A stretch of DNA of 43,661 nucleotides from an uncultured Oscillospiraceae bacterium (GCA_944387285.1 CALXEH010000013.1:1-43661), one strand, 5' to 3'; shown: positions 29,417 to 37,717, numbered from the stretch's first letter. Program-made: numbers and translations. Notes: generated by a model from the sequence alone, not told the origin.

Positions 29417-31636
29417 ATGAGAAAACGCCTCTGCACCCTGCTTGCCGTCCTTGCGCTGCTGCTCTCTCTGGGCGCCTGCGGCGGAGAACCGCCCGCCGTA
29501 CAGGGCTCCGGCCTGCCCGAAGCCCAGCCCGGCGAGAGCGCGGCGGCCGAGACGGTCAGCCGCTACATATCCGAACCCATCGGCACGCCCGAGGGCGCGC
29601 TGTCCATCGATGCCACTTACCGCAACGAGGACGGCAGCATAGTCTTCGTCATCTTGACCGATGATTTTGTACAGAACGACGACGGGACAAGCACGAATTA
29701 CTCCACCGCCCGGCTCTGGCGCAGCTCGCCCGGCGGCGAGGCGGAGCTTATCGCCACGCTCTACGAGGAGGCCGCGAACCGCTGGAACGCTCGTTTCGTT
29801 TTCGCACGGGACGGCAGCCTCTGGTGCAGTTGGCGCCCGGATATTGGGGCCGACTATAGCTACGCCTGCTATTCCCAGGACGGTGCGGAGCTTTGCAGCT
29901 TCAGCCCGGAGGCCTCGGGCTCCGGTACCTTCGGCGTAGACTCCGAGGGCCGGCTCAGCCTGGTCTCCGAGGCCGACGGGCAGTTCAGCATCCTCGTCTA
30001 CTCCACCAGCGGCGCAGTCCCCTCGCTCGAGGCCCAATACGCGCTAGGCGAGGACTGCGGCTACATACTGTCCCTCCTGCCCTTTGAGGGCGGGTTACTG
30101 CTCAACTGCCTGGACGAGGTGGGCTATACCGCCCGGCTGTTCGATACCTCGACGGGCGAGCTCACCGAGCTCACCGATCTCCCCTCCGCTCAGGGCTATA
30201 CCGCAGGGCCCGACGGCAGCATCATAGGCAGCGGCAGCTTTTCGCTCTACAGCTTCGACCCAGCGACCGGCGAGTACGAAAAACTCTGCGACTACCTCGA
30301 TCTCGGCATATCTCAGGCGCCCGACGCCGTCTATGAGGACGGCAGCTTCCTCGTCTCATACTACGACATGGACTTGGGCGAGCGCTGCTGGTCGCTCGTC
30401 AGTCTGCAAGAGGGCGTGCAGCCCGTGGTGAAGCTGCGCCTCGCCCTGAGCTGTTTCGACCACCACTCGAGCGAGTACAGCCTCTACAGCCTCGCCGCCA
30501 AATTCAACCGCGAACACCCCGACATCCGCATCGAGCTCGTGGACTACACCGTCTACAGCACCTTTGAGGACGAGCTGGCGGGCACGGCGGCCCTGGCGGC
30601 GGACATGCTCGACGGGGACTGCCCGGACATCTTCATGCTCGAGGGCATAAACTACCACAACTGGGCCAAGCGCGGCATGCTGCTCGGGCTGAACGCCTTC
30701 CTGGACGGCGAGGACGGCGTGGACCGCGCCCTGCTCTTCGACAACTGGCTGCGCCCGCTCGAGACGAATGGAGATCTCTACTGCCTGCCCACGGGCTTTG
30801 TCGTGCACACGACGGCGGTCTCGGACGCCTATCTCGCCGGGCGCGAGGGCCTGGGCTTCGAGGACGTGGAGGCCATCATGTCGGAAAACCCGCGGCTCGA
30901 GTACGCCGTGGGTCTGAACACCTCGCGGGACGCCTACCTGGAGACCGCTGTCAACTTCTGCGCCTCAAAGCTCATGGACTGGGACAGCGGCAGCTGCAGC
31001 TTCACGGACGGGCTCTTCGAGGCCATACTGGAGCAGGCGGCAAAGCAGCCCGAGGTCGCGGTGACGGGCCAGGGCACGCCGTTCGGCTACGAGTGGGACT
31101 ACAACGAGCAGCAGATGCTCGCCGAGGGCCGGCAGCTGCTCTATACGGCGAACGCTGGCCTGAGCTTCCTGCGCATTTTCTGCGACGCGCTTGGCGAGGA
31201 CTTCACCTTCTGCGGCTTTCCCGGTTCCGGCAGCCCCGGGGCGGCTGAGCCCGTGGGGCTCATCGGCGTGAGCGCCTCGACGGAGCACCCTGGGGAGTGC
31301 TGGGCCTTCATGAAGTCGCTCTTGACCGAGAGCTATTCCATATCCGACGCCAACACGCCCCAGCGCAGCCTCGCGGAAGCCGAGGCCGAAAAATACCTCA
31401 CTGCGCTCGCCGGCCGGCGCGAGGGCGGCTACGACCTCACGGCGGACATGGTCGAGATGACCCAGCGCGGCCTCGAGCTCTACGACGAGGTGAGCGTGCT
31501 CTACGGCATGGACGCCAAGGCCCTGGACATCATAAGGGAGGCCGCCTCAGCCTTCTTCGCCGGCGCCAAAAGCGCCGCCGACACGGCAGCCGAGGTACAG
31601 GCCCGCATCTCCAACTATATGGCCGAACAGAGCTGA
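29417..31636 (+). CDS. Large solute-binding-like lipoprotein with N-terminal propeller-like region
   Basis: A 739-residue secreted lipoprotein. A signal peptide ends in lipobox LGAC with Cys21; GGGAG at 29403-29407 selects ATG 29417. Residues about 60-330 contain repeated short beta patterns with Asp/Gly turns ('DSEGRLSLVSEADGQF', 'STGELTELTDLPS', 'PATGEYEKLCDY') like a beta-propeller. From about residue 360 it resembles family 1 extracellular solute-binding proteins ('LYSLAAKFNREHPDIRIEL', 'CPDIFMLEG', 'FCGFPGSG', 'WAFMKSLL'). No ABC permease or ATPase gene is near, so it is an orphan, perhaps a carbohydrate-sensing or substrate-capturing surface protein. Ligand unknown. Confidence 0.8.
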   Translation: MRKRLCTLLAVLALLLSLGACGGEPPAVQGSGLPEAQPGESAAAETVSRYISEPIGTPEGALSIDATYRNEDGSIVFVILTDDFVQNDDGTSTNYSTARLWRSSPGGEAELIATLYEEAANRWNARFVFARDGSLWCSWRPDIGADYSYACYSQDGAELCSFSPEASGSGTFGVDSEGRLSLVSEADGQFSILVYSTSGAVPSLEAQYALGEDCGYILSLLPFEGGLLLNCLDEVGYTARLFDTSTGELTELTDLPSAQGYTAGPDGSIIGSGSFSLYSFDPATGEYEKLCDYLDLGISQAPDAVYEDGSFLVSYYDMDLGERCWSLVSLQEGVQPVVKLRLALSCFDHHSSEYSLYSLAAKFNREHPDIRIELVDYTVYSTFEDELAGTAALAADMLDGDCPDIFMLEGINYHNWAKRGMLLGLNAFLDGEDGVDRALLFDNWLRPLETNGDLYCLPTGFVVHTTAVSDAYLAGREGLGFEDVEAIMSENPRLEYAVGLNTSRDAYLETAVNFCASKLMDWDSGSCSFTDGLFEAILEQAAKQPEVAVTGQGTPFGYEWDYNEQQMLAEGRQLLYTANAGLSFLRIFCDALGEDFTFCGFPGSGSPGAAEPVGLIGVSASTEHPGECWAFMKSLLTESYSISDANTPQRSLAEAEAEKYLTALAGRREGGYDLTADMVEMTQRGLELYDEVSVLYGMDAKALDIIREAASAFFAGAKSAADTAAEVQARISNYMAEQS

Positions 31637-31654
31637 GGGCGCAAAATAAAAAAT

Positions 31655-31688
31655 CCCCGCTCGCCTTGCGGCGGGCGGGGTTTTGTTT
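31655..31688. terminator. Bidirectional terminator between lipoprotein gene and acpP
   Basis: CCCCGCTCGCC / GGCGGGCGGGG stem (one G-T pair), loop TTGC, then TTTTGTTT on the plus strand and TTTTTTATTTT on the minus strand. The acpP stop codon abuts it. Confidence 0.95.
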
Positions 31689-31917
31689 ATTTCATGAGCT
31701 CTTCGAGCAGCTCCACGACCTGGGCGACGGTGCGGACGTTGCTGGCCCGCTCGTCGGTTATCACGATGTCGTACTCCTCCTCGATGGACATGACCAGCTC
31801 GACCACGTCCAGGGAGTCGGCGCCGAGATCGTCGAAGATGTCGGTATCCGGGCCGATGCTCTCCGGAGCGACCTCGAGCTGATGCGCCAGCAGCTCGCGC
31901 ACGGTTTCAAATATCAT
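31687..31917 (-). CDS. acpP: Acyl carrier protein
   Basis: Carries growing acyl chains on a 4'-phosphopantetheine arm. The 76-residue acidic protein has the attachment motif 'GADSLDVVEL' with Ser35. The frame opens at 31944, but GGAGG upstream and the typical length select ATG 31917. It lies 17 bases after khpB at the end of the rpmH-rnpA-yidD-yidC-khpB run and not with fab or plsX genes. It is probably cotranscribed with that run. Other carriers, such as D-alanyl or polyketide, are less likely given its standard length and motif. Confidence 0.95.
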   Translation of the reverse strand: MIFETVRELLAHQLEVAPESIGPDTDIFDDLGADSLDVVELVMSIEEEYDIVITDERASNVRTVAQVVELLEELMK

Positions 31918-31934
31918 ACCTTTTCCCCTCCGAT

Positions 31935-32744
31935 TCAGCTCCACTCGCGGCTCTTGGGCCTCGTGTCCTCCTGCTTGTTCGGGCGCTCATAGGACACCAC
32001 GACGCGGCGGTTGGGCTCCGTGCCGGTGGAACTCGTGCTCACGCCCTCGAAATTCTGCAGGGCGGTGTGGATGACGTGGCGCTCATAGGAGTTCATCGGC
32101 TCGAGCGCCATGCTGCGCTTGTACTTAACGACCTTCGCGGCCATCTTCTCGGCCAGATGCACCAGGCTCTCCTCGCGCTTGGCCCTGTAGCTCTCCGCGT
32201 CCACGCTGATGTGGCAGCGCTTGTCGCTGCCGCGGTTCACGGCGTAGTTCGTCAGGTGCTGTATGGCGTCGAGCGTCTCGCCCCTGCGGCCTATGACGGC
32301 GCCCATGCCCGGGCCCGAGAGGTTCACCAGCAGCCCGCCGTTCTCGCGGTCGGTGATCTCTATCTCCGCCTTCACGCCCATGCGCTCGAGCAGCCCGCGC
32401 AGGAAGCTCTCCGTCTCGGCCTTCACGCCCTCGGTGTACTTGGGCGCAGCCGGGGCTTTCGGCTCGGCCTGGGCCTTCGGGGCCGCCGGGGCCTTGGGCG
32501 CTGCAGGAGCCTTAACGGCCTCCGCGACCTTCGGAGTCACAGGCGCTATGACCTCTTCCTCCTCGTCCGGGACCTCATACTCCACGCGCACCACCGCGGG
32601 AGAGGCGCCTATCCCCAGAAAGCCGCTCTTCGCCCGCTCTATTATCTCCACCGAGACGTCGTCCCTGTCCAGGCCCAGCTCGCGCAGGGCCGCGGCAAGG
32701 GCTTCGTCCTCAGTCTTGCCGGACTTTTCCAGATATTTTTTCAT
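31935..32744 (-). CDS. khpB: RNA-binding protein KhpB (Jag)
   Basis: Partner of KhpA in RNA binding and control of cell elongation. The 269 residues have an N-terminal Jag domain ('MKKYLEKSGKTEDEALAAAL', 'AKSGFLGIG', about 1-50), a low-complexity Ala-Pro-Lys linker with repeated 'APAAPK' units (about 75-105), a KH domain with 'IGRRGETLDAIQHL', and a C-terminal R3H domain ('SYERHVIHTALQ'). CAGGAG 8 bases upstream selects ATG 32744; a TTG two codons earlier is too close to the ribosome site. It directly follows yidC. Confidence 0.94.
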   Translation of the reverse strand: MKKYLEKSGKTEDEALAAALRELGLDRDDVSVEIIERAKSGFLGIGASPAVVRVEYEVPDEEEEVIAPVTPKVAEAVKAPAAPKAPAAPKAQAEPKAPAAPKYTEGVKAETESFLRGLLERMGVKAEIEITDRENGGLLVNLSGPGMGAVIGRRGETLDAIQHLTNYAVNRGSDKRCHISVDAESYRAKREESLVHLAEKMAAKVVKYKRSMALEPMNSYERHVIHTALQNFEGVSTSSTGTEPNRRVVVSYERPNKQEDTRPKSREWS

Positions 32745-32746
32745 GC

Positions 32747-34075
32747 TCAATTCTCCTGCTTCTCGTCGTCCTCGGGGACGCTGACGGCGCCGGTCTCCAG
32801 GACCTCGTCCTCGACGCTGCTGTCTATGGACTCGCCGAACTCGGACTCGGCTGCGGCGGCCTGCGTGGCGGCCTGTGCGTTCTCGGGGTTCGTATACCTG
32901 TCCTCGACATAGGCGCGGCCCCTCGCGTAGCGGCGGCTGCCCACCTGCGAGGCCGGCTTCTCAGGCTCCGTAACGCCCAGGCGCTCGCGCCTTGCCGCGC
33001 GTTCCTCGCGCTCAGCTGCCGCCTTGCGCTCGGTATCCTGCTGCTTCTGCTGCGCCTGCTGCTTCTTCTTGCTCGTGTTCCGGTTCTCTTTCGTCGCGTT
33101 CATAGCGCGCAGGCGTTCAGTCTCCTGGCGCTTGCGCTCGAGCTCCTCTTCGCGCTCACGCTCGCGCTCTATGCGCTCCGCGTCCTCGATATCCATCTGC
33201 TTCTTGAAGATCTTCGTCAGCACCACGTCGCGGATGACGCCCAGGACGCTGTTCATGATCCAGTACAGGCCCATCGCCGCCGGCATGATGAAGCCTATCC
33301 AGAGGCTCATGAGCGGCATTATCAGCAGCATGGTCTTGTTCGTGCTCTGCTGCTGCGCGTTCATCGTCGCCGTGGTCGGGTTCATCTTCTGGCTGATGTA
33401 GATGGACAGGTAGCTCAGGCCGGTAGAAATGATCGGGATGAGGAACAGCCCGATGACCGCCCAGGCCCCGGCCGACAGGTCAAAGGTCCAGAACTTCCAG
33501 TTCGGCGTGCTCGACAGGTCGAGGCCGATGAAGTTGTAGTCCATCTGCACCAGCTTGTCCGAAAGCCCGGCAAAGTCCGCCCAGTGGTCGCTTATGAACT
33601 TCGCCTTGTAGATCTCCTCGTAGAAGGTGTTGGCCGAGGTGGTGTAGTTGGACATGGCGTAGCCCAGCTGGGTGAGCTTGTCGCCGATAGCGCCGCCGGA
33701 GGCGAGCAGCGCCGCGTCTATGCCCATCATGATGGTCAGCGGCTTGACGACCGCGCGGTAGAGGGCGAGCAGTATCGGGAAGGGCAGCAGGCTCCACAGG
33801 CAGCCCGACATGGGGTTAGCCTTCTCCTCGCGGTAGAGCCGCGCCATCTCCTCGTTGAGCTTCTGCTGGTTGCCCTCGTGCTTGCGCTGCAGCTCCTGTA
33901 TCCTCGGGGTCAGGCGCGACATGCGCATCATGCTCTTTTTGCTCTTGGCCATGAAGGGCAGCAGCACCAGCGTCACGCACAGCGAGAACAGTATCGTCGC
34001 GTAGCCGAAGTTGCCGGTGAGCTCATAGAGCCACATCATGAGCCAGCCAAAAGGTTTAGCTATTGTGTCTAACAT
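32747..34075 (-). CDS. yidC: Membrane protein insertase YidC/Oxa1
   Basis: Inserts proteins into the cytoplasmic membrane alone or with Sec. The 442 residues lack a lipoprotein signal. The Oxa1 core includes helices at about 23-42, 93-112, 207-230, 250-275 and the conserved 'AKSKKSMMRMSRLTPRIQEL' cytoplasmic loop. A large extracytoplasmic insertion lies at about 115-205. After the last helix, residues about 290-442 form a long charged tail: an Arg/Glu-rich coiled coil ('ERIEREREREEELERKRQ'), a Lys/Gln stretch, then an acidic end. Such basic tails can contact ribosomes. The gene lies between yidD and khpB as usual. Confidence 0.95.
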   Translation of the reverse strand: MLDTIAKPFGWLMMWLYELTGNFGYATILFSLCVTLVLLPFMAKSKKSMMRMSRLTPRIQELQRKHEGNQQKLNEEMARLYREEKANPMSGCLWSLLPFPILLALYRAVVKPLTIMMGIDAALLASGGAIGDKLTQLGYAMSNYTTSANTFYEEIYKAKFISDHWADFAGLSDKLVQMDYNFIGLDLSSTPNWKFWTFDLSAGAWAVIGLFLIPIISTGLSYLSIYISQKMNPTTATMNAQQQSTNKTMLLIMPLMSLWIGFIMPAAMGLYWIMNSVLGVIRDVVLTKIFKKQMDIEDAERIEREREREEELERKRQETERLRAMNATKENRNTSKKKQQAQQKQQDTERKAAAEREERAARRERLGVTEPEKPASQVGSRRYARGRAYVEDRYTNPENAQAATQAAAAESEFGESIDSSVEDEVLETGAVSVPEDDEKQEN

Positions 34076-34147
34076 CGTTTTCGCTCCTCAGTGGGTGGAG
34101 TCCCGGAAGCCCGGGCGATTGCTCTCTCGGGAGCTTTTCTTCATTGG

Positions 34148-34366
34148 TCACGGCACGGGGTCGTAGAACTCGTGCTCGCCGAAGTGGAAGGGGTGGCAGC
34201 GGGAGAGCCGCTTCAGGGCCAGCCAGCCGCCCTTGAGCGCGCCGTATTTCTCGATCGCCTCAAGCGCGTACTGCGAGCAGGTCGGTATGAACCTGCAGCA
34301 GGGCGGCGTCAGCGGGGATATCCGCCGCCGGTAAAAGCGTATCATAGCCAGAAGCAGGCGCTTCAC
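34148..34366 (-). CDS. yidD: Membrane protein insertion efficiency factor YidD
   Basis: A 72-residue amphipathic protein assisting YidC. Diagnostic segments are '[18 protein letters not shown]', '[19 protein letters not shown]' and 'RCHPFH'. It overlaps rnpA by four bases and precedes yidC by about 70 bases. Confidence 0.96.
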   Translation of the reverse strand: MKRLLLAMIRFYRRRISPLTPPCCRFIPTCSQYALEAIEKYGALKGGWLALKRLSRCHPFHFGEHEFYDPVP

Positions 34367-34713
34367 GTCTCATTCTCCTTTGCAATGAGCCCGAGCTCGG
34401 CGCAGGCGGCGAGGAACTCGCGCTCGAGCCTGCCGTAATCTGCCCCGACGCTCCGCGAGCGGGCTACGACTACCACATCGTGCCCGCGGCAAAGCCGGCC
34501 TTCGTTCAGCCGGTATATCTCGCGCAGCCTGCGCCGCACGCGGTTGCGCACGACGGCGCAGCCGAGCTTGTTCGAGACGGTGAAGCCCAGCCTGTTGCCG
34601 GCCTTACCGTTGCGCCTTGCGTACACCACAAGACATGGCTCCGCCGCGCTCCTGCCCTTGCGGTAGGCGCGCCGGAACTCATAGTTTCGCTTCAGCGAGT
34701 CGGTAAACTCCAA
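34363..34713 (-). CDS. rnpA: Ribonuclease P protein component
   Basis: Basic subunit of RNase P that helps bind precursor tRNA. The 116 residues have the RNR core '[17 protein letters not shown]', the N-terminal '[16 protein letters not shown]' and central '[10 protein letters not shown]'. It lies about 40 bases after rpmH, the classical pairing. Confidence 0.97.
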   Translation of the reverse strand: MEFTDSLKRNYEFRRAYRKGRSAAEPCLVVYARRNGKAGNRLGFTVSNKLGCAVVRNRVRRRLREIYRLNEGRLCRGHDVVVVARSRSVGADYGRLEREFLAACAELGLIAKENET

Positions 34714-34752
34714 GTGCTCAGCCTCTCAGCCGTGACCGCGCTTTGCCGCGGC

Positions 34753-34887
34753 TCAGTAAGAGAGACGGGCCCTGCCCTTGGCGCGGCGGCGGGAAAGTAC
34801 CTTGCGGCCGTTGCGGGTCGCCATTCTCTTGCGGAAGCCGTGCTCCTTCTTGCGCTGGCGCTTCTTGGGCTGGTAGGTGCGAACCAT
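34753..34887 (-). CDS. rpmH: 50S ribosomal protein L34
   Basis: A 44-residue very basic protein, '[18 protein letters not shown]' then '[19 protein letters not shown]'. The open frame extends upstream to 34980, but the family start and the AGGAAAGGA ribosome site define ATG 34887. It is the first gene of the rpmH-rnpA-yidD-yidC-khpB-acpP run. Confidence 0.97.
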   Translation of the reverse strand: MVRTYQPKKRQRKKEHGFRKRMATRNGRKVLSRRRAKGRARLSY

Positions 34888-34959
34888 AGTCGATACATCC
34901 TTTCCTGACGTTATACTCAACAGCGGCCATAACCCTTGACCCAGGCCGCCGCAGTTGAC

Positions 34960-34991
34960 AAAAAACCTCTGCCAGAACACTGGCAGAGGTT
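34960..34991 (-). terminator. Terminator upstream of rpmH, overlapping its promoter
   Basis: On the minus strand a perfect 12-bp stem (AACCTCTGCCAG / CTGGCAGAGGTT) with loop TGTT runs into six T. It ends transcripts from the membrane-protein gene at 35026. The rpmH promoter -10 lies two bases upstream of the stem. Confidence 0.93.
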
Positions 34992-34992
34992 A

Positions 34993-35022
34993 ATTATAGC
35001 TCAATTTACCTGGCGCTGTCAA
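34993..35022 (-). promoter_or_regulatory. Near-consensus sigma-A promoter of the rpmH cluster
   Basis: Minus-strand TTGACA and TATAAT, both perfect hexamers, with an 18-bp spacer. The predicted start (about 34983-34987) falls inside the 5' arm of the terminator stem. Confidence 0.85.
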
Positions 35023-35025
35023 TCA

Positions 35026-36024
35026 TTATTTCTTGGCACCGCCGCCTGCTTCCTCGTTCTCGGGCAGGTATTCCTCCGGCAGCTCCACATAGCTGGCCTC
35101 GTCGCCTTCCCCGCCCTCGCCCATGGGCTCGAACTCGTCCTCGGGGTCCGGCGGCGGCAGCTCGTCGTCTATGTCGTCGGAGGCCTGGGCGTTCGGGAAG
35201 CGCGAGAGGATGTCCTCCTTGCGCCGGAGGTTCGAGACGATGAGCCAGGCGAGGAAGAGCTGCATGCCCGCCATGCCCACGAACATGAGCTGCATGGCGA
35301 TGAGCCGCTCGTCCGGCAGCGTCACAAAGCACATGAAGGCCCCAAACTCGCAGAAAAACAGCGCGGAGAAGGGCCGGGGCCGCCCGTAGGCGTAGCCCGC
35401 GACGAAGTAAAAGGCCAAAAGCGAGGCCGCGATCGCCAGGATCTCGGGCGCGTAGCTCCACACGACGGAGGTGATGGCGTCCTGCCTGTAGCTGACGATG
35501 AGCCAGAAGCAGCAGAAAACGATGGGCAGGGCCGTGGCGAGGCAGAAGCCCGCCTGCCTGGGCGAGTCGTCCGGCGTCTCGTCCCCGGCGCGCGCCGCCG
35601 TGCCCGCGAAGCCCGCTGCGGCCAGGATGCCCAGCAGGGCCAGCACGAGCAGCAGGTTCGTGAAGTCCATGCCCGCCGGGGCCTCGGCGTCCGCGGCCGT
35701 GAAGAGCAGCAGCGCGCTGCCCGCGAGCATGATGAGGGTGACGAGCCCCAGGACCGCCTTGTGCAGCAGGGTGCCGCCGGCAAGCGCCACGCCGATGTCC
35801 GGCGGAGAGGCAAGGCCCAGGTTCTTCCTGTAATACAGCGTGAAGCCGAAAAACACCGCCGCAGCCGCTATGCACAGCAGCGCGAGCGCCACGCCCCAGA
35901 GGCTACCGGTCTTATAGAGCCCGTTTTCCTCAAAGGCGGTCATATTCTGCAGCCAGCGGCAGAACACCCCGAAGGCGGAGGCGACGCAGGCCGTGCAGGT
36001 TATTGTCAGGGCAAGTTTACGCAT
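35026..36024 (-). CDS. Multi-pass membrane protein of unknown function
   Basis: I do not recognise the family. About 332 residues: an N-terminal hydrophobic segment, then roughly eight to nine membrane helices in pairs, and a cytoplasmic acidic Pro/Glu-rich tail of about 60 residues ('DDELPPPDPEDEFEP' and similar). Extracellular loops carry few charged motifs. The frame opens with TTG at 36042 and the first ATG is 36024; neither has a convincing ribosome site, so the start is uncertain. It has its own strong promoter overlapped by a perfect inverted repeat, is divergent from spoIID, and is closed by the terminator before rpmH. Confidence 0.75.
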   Translation of the reverse strand: MRKLALTITCTACVASAFGVFCRWLQNMTAFEENGLYKTGSLWGVALALLCIAAAAVFFGFTLYYRKNLGLASPPDIGVALAGGTLLHKAVLGLVTLIMLAGSALLLFTAADAEAPAGMDFTNLLLVLALLGILAAAGFAGTAARAGDETPDDSPRQAGFCLATALPIVFCCFWLIVSYRQDAITSVVWSYAPEILAIAASLLAFYFVAGYAYGRPRPFSALFFCEFGAFMCFVTLPDERLIAMQLMFVGMAGMQLFLAWLIVSNLRRKEDILSRFPNAQASDDIDDELPPPDPEDEFEPMGEGGEGDEASYVELPEEYLPENEEAGGGAKK

Positions 36025-36074
36025 ACGGTGAGGACCATCCAAATAAAGTAGTAGTGAGAAACGCTTGTCTTACC

Positions 36075-36103
36075 ATTTTAACGCCGGACTTGTCTCAAGT
36101 CAA
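36075..36103 (-). promoter_or_regulatory. Sigma-A promoter of the 35026-36024 membrane protein gene
   Basis: Minus-strand TTGACT and TAAAAT with a 17-bp spacer, about 50 bases upstream of the ATG. Confidence 0.82.
36087..36101. promoter_or_regulatory. Operator-like inverted repeat GACTTG-TCT-CAAGTC
   Basis: Perfect 6-bp arms around a 3-nt centre cover the -35 and most of the spacer of the minus-strand promoter and lie about 20 bases before the spoIID start. Confidence 0.55.
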
Positions 36104-36121
36104 CAGCAAAGGGGGAACAAA

Positions 36122-37090
36122 ATGAGGACGATCATAGCGGCGGCGCTGCTCTGCCTGGTCATAGCCCTGGCGCTGCCGCTGCTGGCCTTTTCCGGCGGCG
36201 AGGGCGAGGCCGGGGAAGCCCCTGCCGAGAGCGCCGCGCCCGGCACGGACTCCGAACTTAGCTTCACCGTGCTCTCGGGCGGGCAGGTGCTGACCGTGAC
36301 TATGTCCGACTGGCTGCCGGGCGTGGTAGCCGGCGAGATGCCCGCCTCCTTCGAGCCGGAGGCGCTCAAGGCCCAGGCCGTCGCCGCGCGTACATATATA
36401 ATGTACCGCATGGGCAGCGAAAAGCCCGCCCACCCGGAGGCCGACGTCTGCGACGACCCCTCCTGCTGCAAGGCCCACGCACCGGACGAGCAGCTGCGTG
36501 AAAACTGGGGCGAGGACTACGAGGCCAACATGGCGAAGATCGCCTCGGCCGTAAGCTCCACGGACGGCGAATACCTCAGCTACGGCGGCGAGGTCATACA
36601 GGCGGTGTTCCACTCCTCCTCTGCCGGCATGACCGAGGCCTCGGAGGCCGTCTGGCAGGCCGAGCCCTACCTTGTGAGCGTGGAGAGCCCCGAGACCGCC
36701 GAGGACGTGCCCAACTACGTCAGCTCCGTCGCCGTGACGGAGGAGGAGTTCCGGGAGACCGTGCTGGCCCTGCACCCCGAGGCCCAGCTGGAGGGCTCCG
36801 CCGCCTTCTGGCTGGGCGCCGCGGCGCACGACGCCTCGGGCCGCGTCGAGTCCGTGGACATAGGCGGCGCCCTAGTCACCGGCCAGGAGCTGCGCACCCT
36901 CTTTTCCCTGCGCTCCACCGCCTTCACCCTCGACTACACCGACCCGGGCTTCCTCTTCACCGTCACCGGCTACGGCCACGGCGTGGGCATGAGCCAGTAC
37001 GGCGCCAACGTCATGGCCCAGGACGGCGCAGGCTATGAGGAGATACTCGCCCACTACTACCCCGGGACCGAGCTTGTACGCGCAAAATAA
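36122..37090 (+). CDS. spoIID: Stage II sporulation protein D, peptidoglycan lytic transglycosylase
   Basis: Membrane-anchored lytic enzyme of the engulfment complex. The 322 residues have an N-terminal membrane anchor (about 2-23) and a SpoIID domain beginning 'WLPGVVAGEMPASFEPEALK' with the catalytic Glu in 'GEMP', then 'AQAVAARTYIMYRM', the Cys/His-rich 'CDDPSCCKAH' segment, and the closing 'GYGHGVGMSQYGAN' and 'HYYPGTEL' motifs. AAAGGGGG 7 bases upstream selects ATG 36122 over the longer frame at 36065. In Bacillus it is under sigma-E; I see no convincing sigma-E promoter here. Confidence 0.93.
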   Translation: MRTIIAAALLCLVIALALPLLAFSGGEGEAGEAPAESAAPGTDSELSFTVLSGGQVLTVTMSDWLPGVVAGEMPASFEPEALKAQAVAARTYIMYRMGSEKPAHPEADVCDDPSCCKAHAPDEQLRENWGEDYEANMAKIASAVSSTDGEYLSYGGEVIQAVFHSSSAGMTEASEAVWQAEPYLVSVESPETAEDVPNYVSSVAVTEEEFRETVLALHPEAQLEGSAAFWLGAAAHDASGRVESVDIGGALVTGQELRTLFSLRSTAFTLDYTDPGFLFTVTGYGHGVGMSQYGANVMAQDGAGYEEILAHYYPGTELVRAK

Positions 37091-37119
37091 AATATTTAAT
37101 GTTTCTCGTTAAATTATAG

Positions 37120-37148
37120 TTGACTAACGTTAATCCATGTGTTATGCT
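37120..37148 (+). promoter_or_regulatory. Sigma-A promoter of the first DUF2975-HTH module
   Basis: TTGACT (37120-37125) and TATGCT (37143-37148) with a 17-bp spacer. The spacer contains the dyad TAACGTTA. Confidence 0.7.
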
Positions 37149-37173
37149 GCAGCTAAGAAAGGAGGCGGCGCAC

Positions 37174-37704
37174 ATGGAAGCGCAGGCAAGGAAGCTGTTC
37201 CGGCTGGGCAGGACGGTCAAGATCCTGCTGATAATAATGGTCGTAGTCACCGGTGTTTCGACGCTGCTGACCTCTGTGGAAGCGCTCAGATGCACACTGA
37301 GGCCGGCGGACGAGGTCGTCTATGTGGTAGAGGCCATGGAGCTGAGGGCGCGCGAGAAGGCGATGATGGGCTGGTGCTCGGTGGCCTATTCAGTCTGCAC
37401 GATAATAGTTTTTGGGTACTGCATCAGCATGACGCAGAAGATGGCGGCGGACAGGGACCCGTTCAACATGGAGAACGTGCGTCTGCTGCGCAGGATGGCG
37501 CTGTACTTCGGCCTGGCTGCCGCGGCTGTGTTCATATTCAACGCGGCCTATGCGTCCTCGTCGGATTTTAACGCCGTGCAGGCGATCTACGTCGCTCTGG
37601 GCCAGACTGTGCTCCAACTTGTCGCGGCCCTGCTGCTGCGCTTTTTGGCGGACGTGTTTGAATACGGCGTGGAGCTGCAGCAGCTCTCGGATGAGACGCT
37701 TTAG
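37174..37704 (+). CDS. DUF2975-like membrane protein
   Basis: About 176 residues with four membrane helices (about 16-38, 67-90, 115-135, 145-168) and a cytoplasmic 'RDPFNMENVRLLRRMALYF' element between helices 2 and 3, the pattern of DUF2975 proteins. GGAGG 8 bases before ATG 37174 fixes the start. It is followed at once by a small XRE-type regulator, the usual DUF2975 partnership, in which the membrane protein is thought to modulate the regulator. Function is unknown. It is a probable distant paralogue of the protein at 41367. Confidence 0.78.
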   Translation: MEAQARKLFRLGRTVKILLIIMVVVTGVSTLLTSVEALRCTLRPADEVVYVVEAMELRAREKAMMGWCSVAYSVCTIIVFGYCISMTQKMAADRDPFNMENVRLLRRMALYFGLAAAAVFIFNAAYASSSDFNAVQAIYVALGQTVLQLVAALLLRFLADVFEYGVELQQLSDETL

Positions 37705-37717
37705 AAGGTGATGCAAG

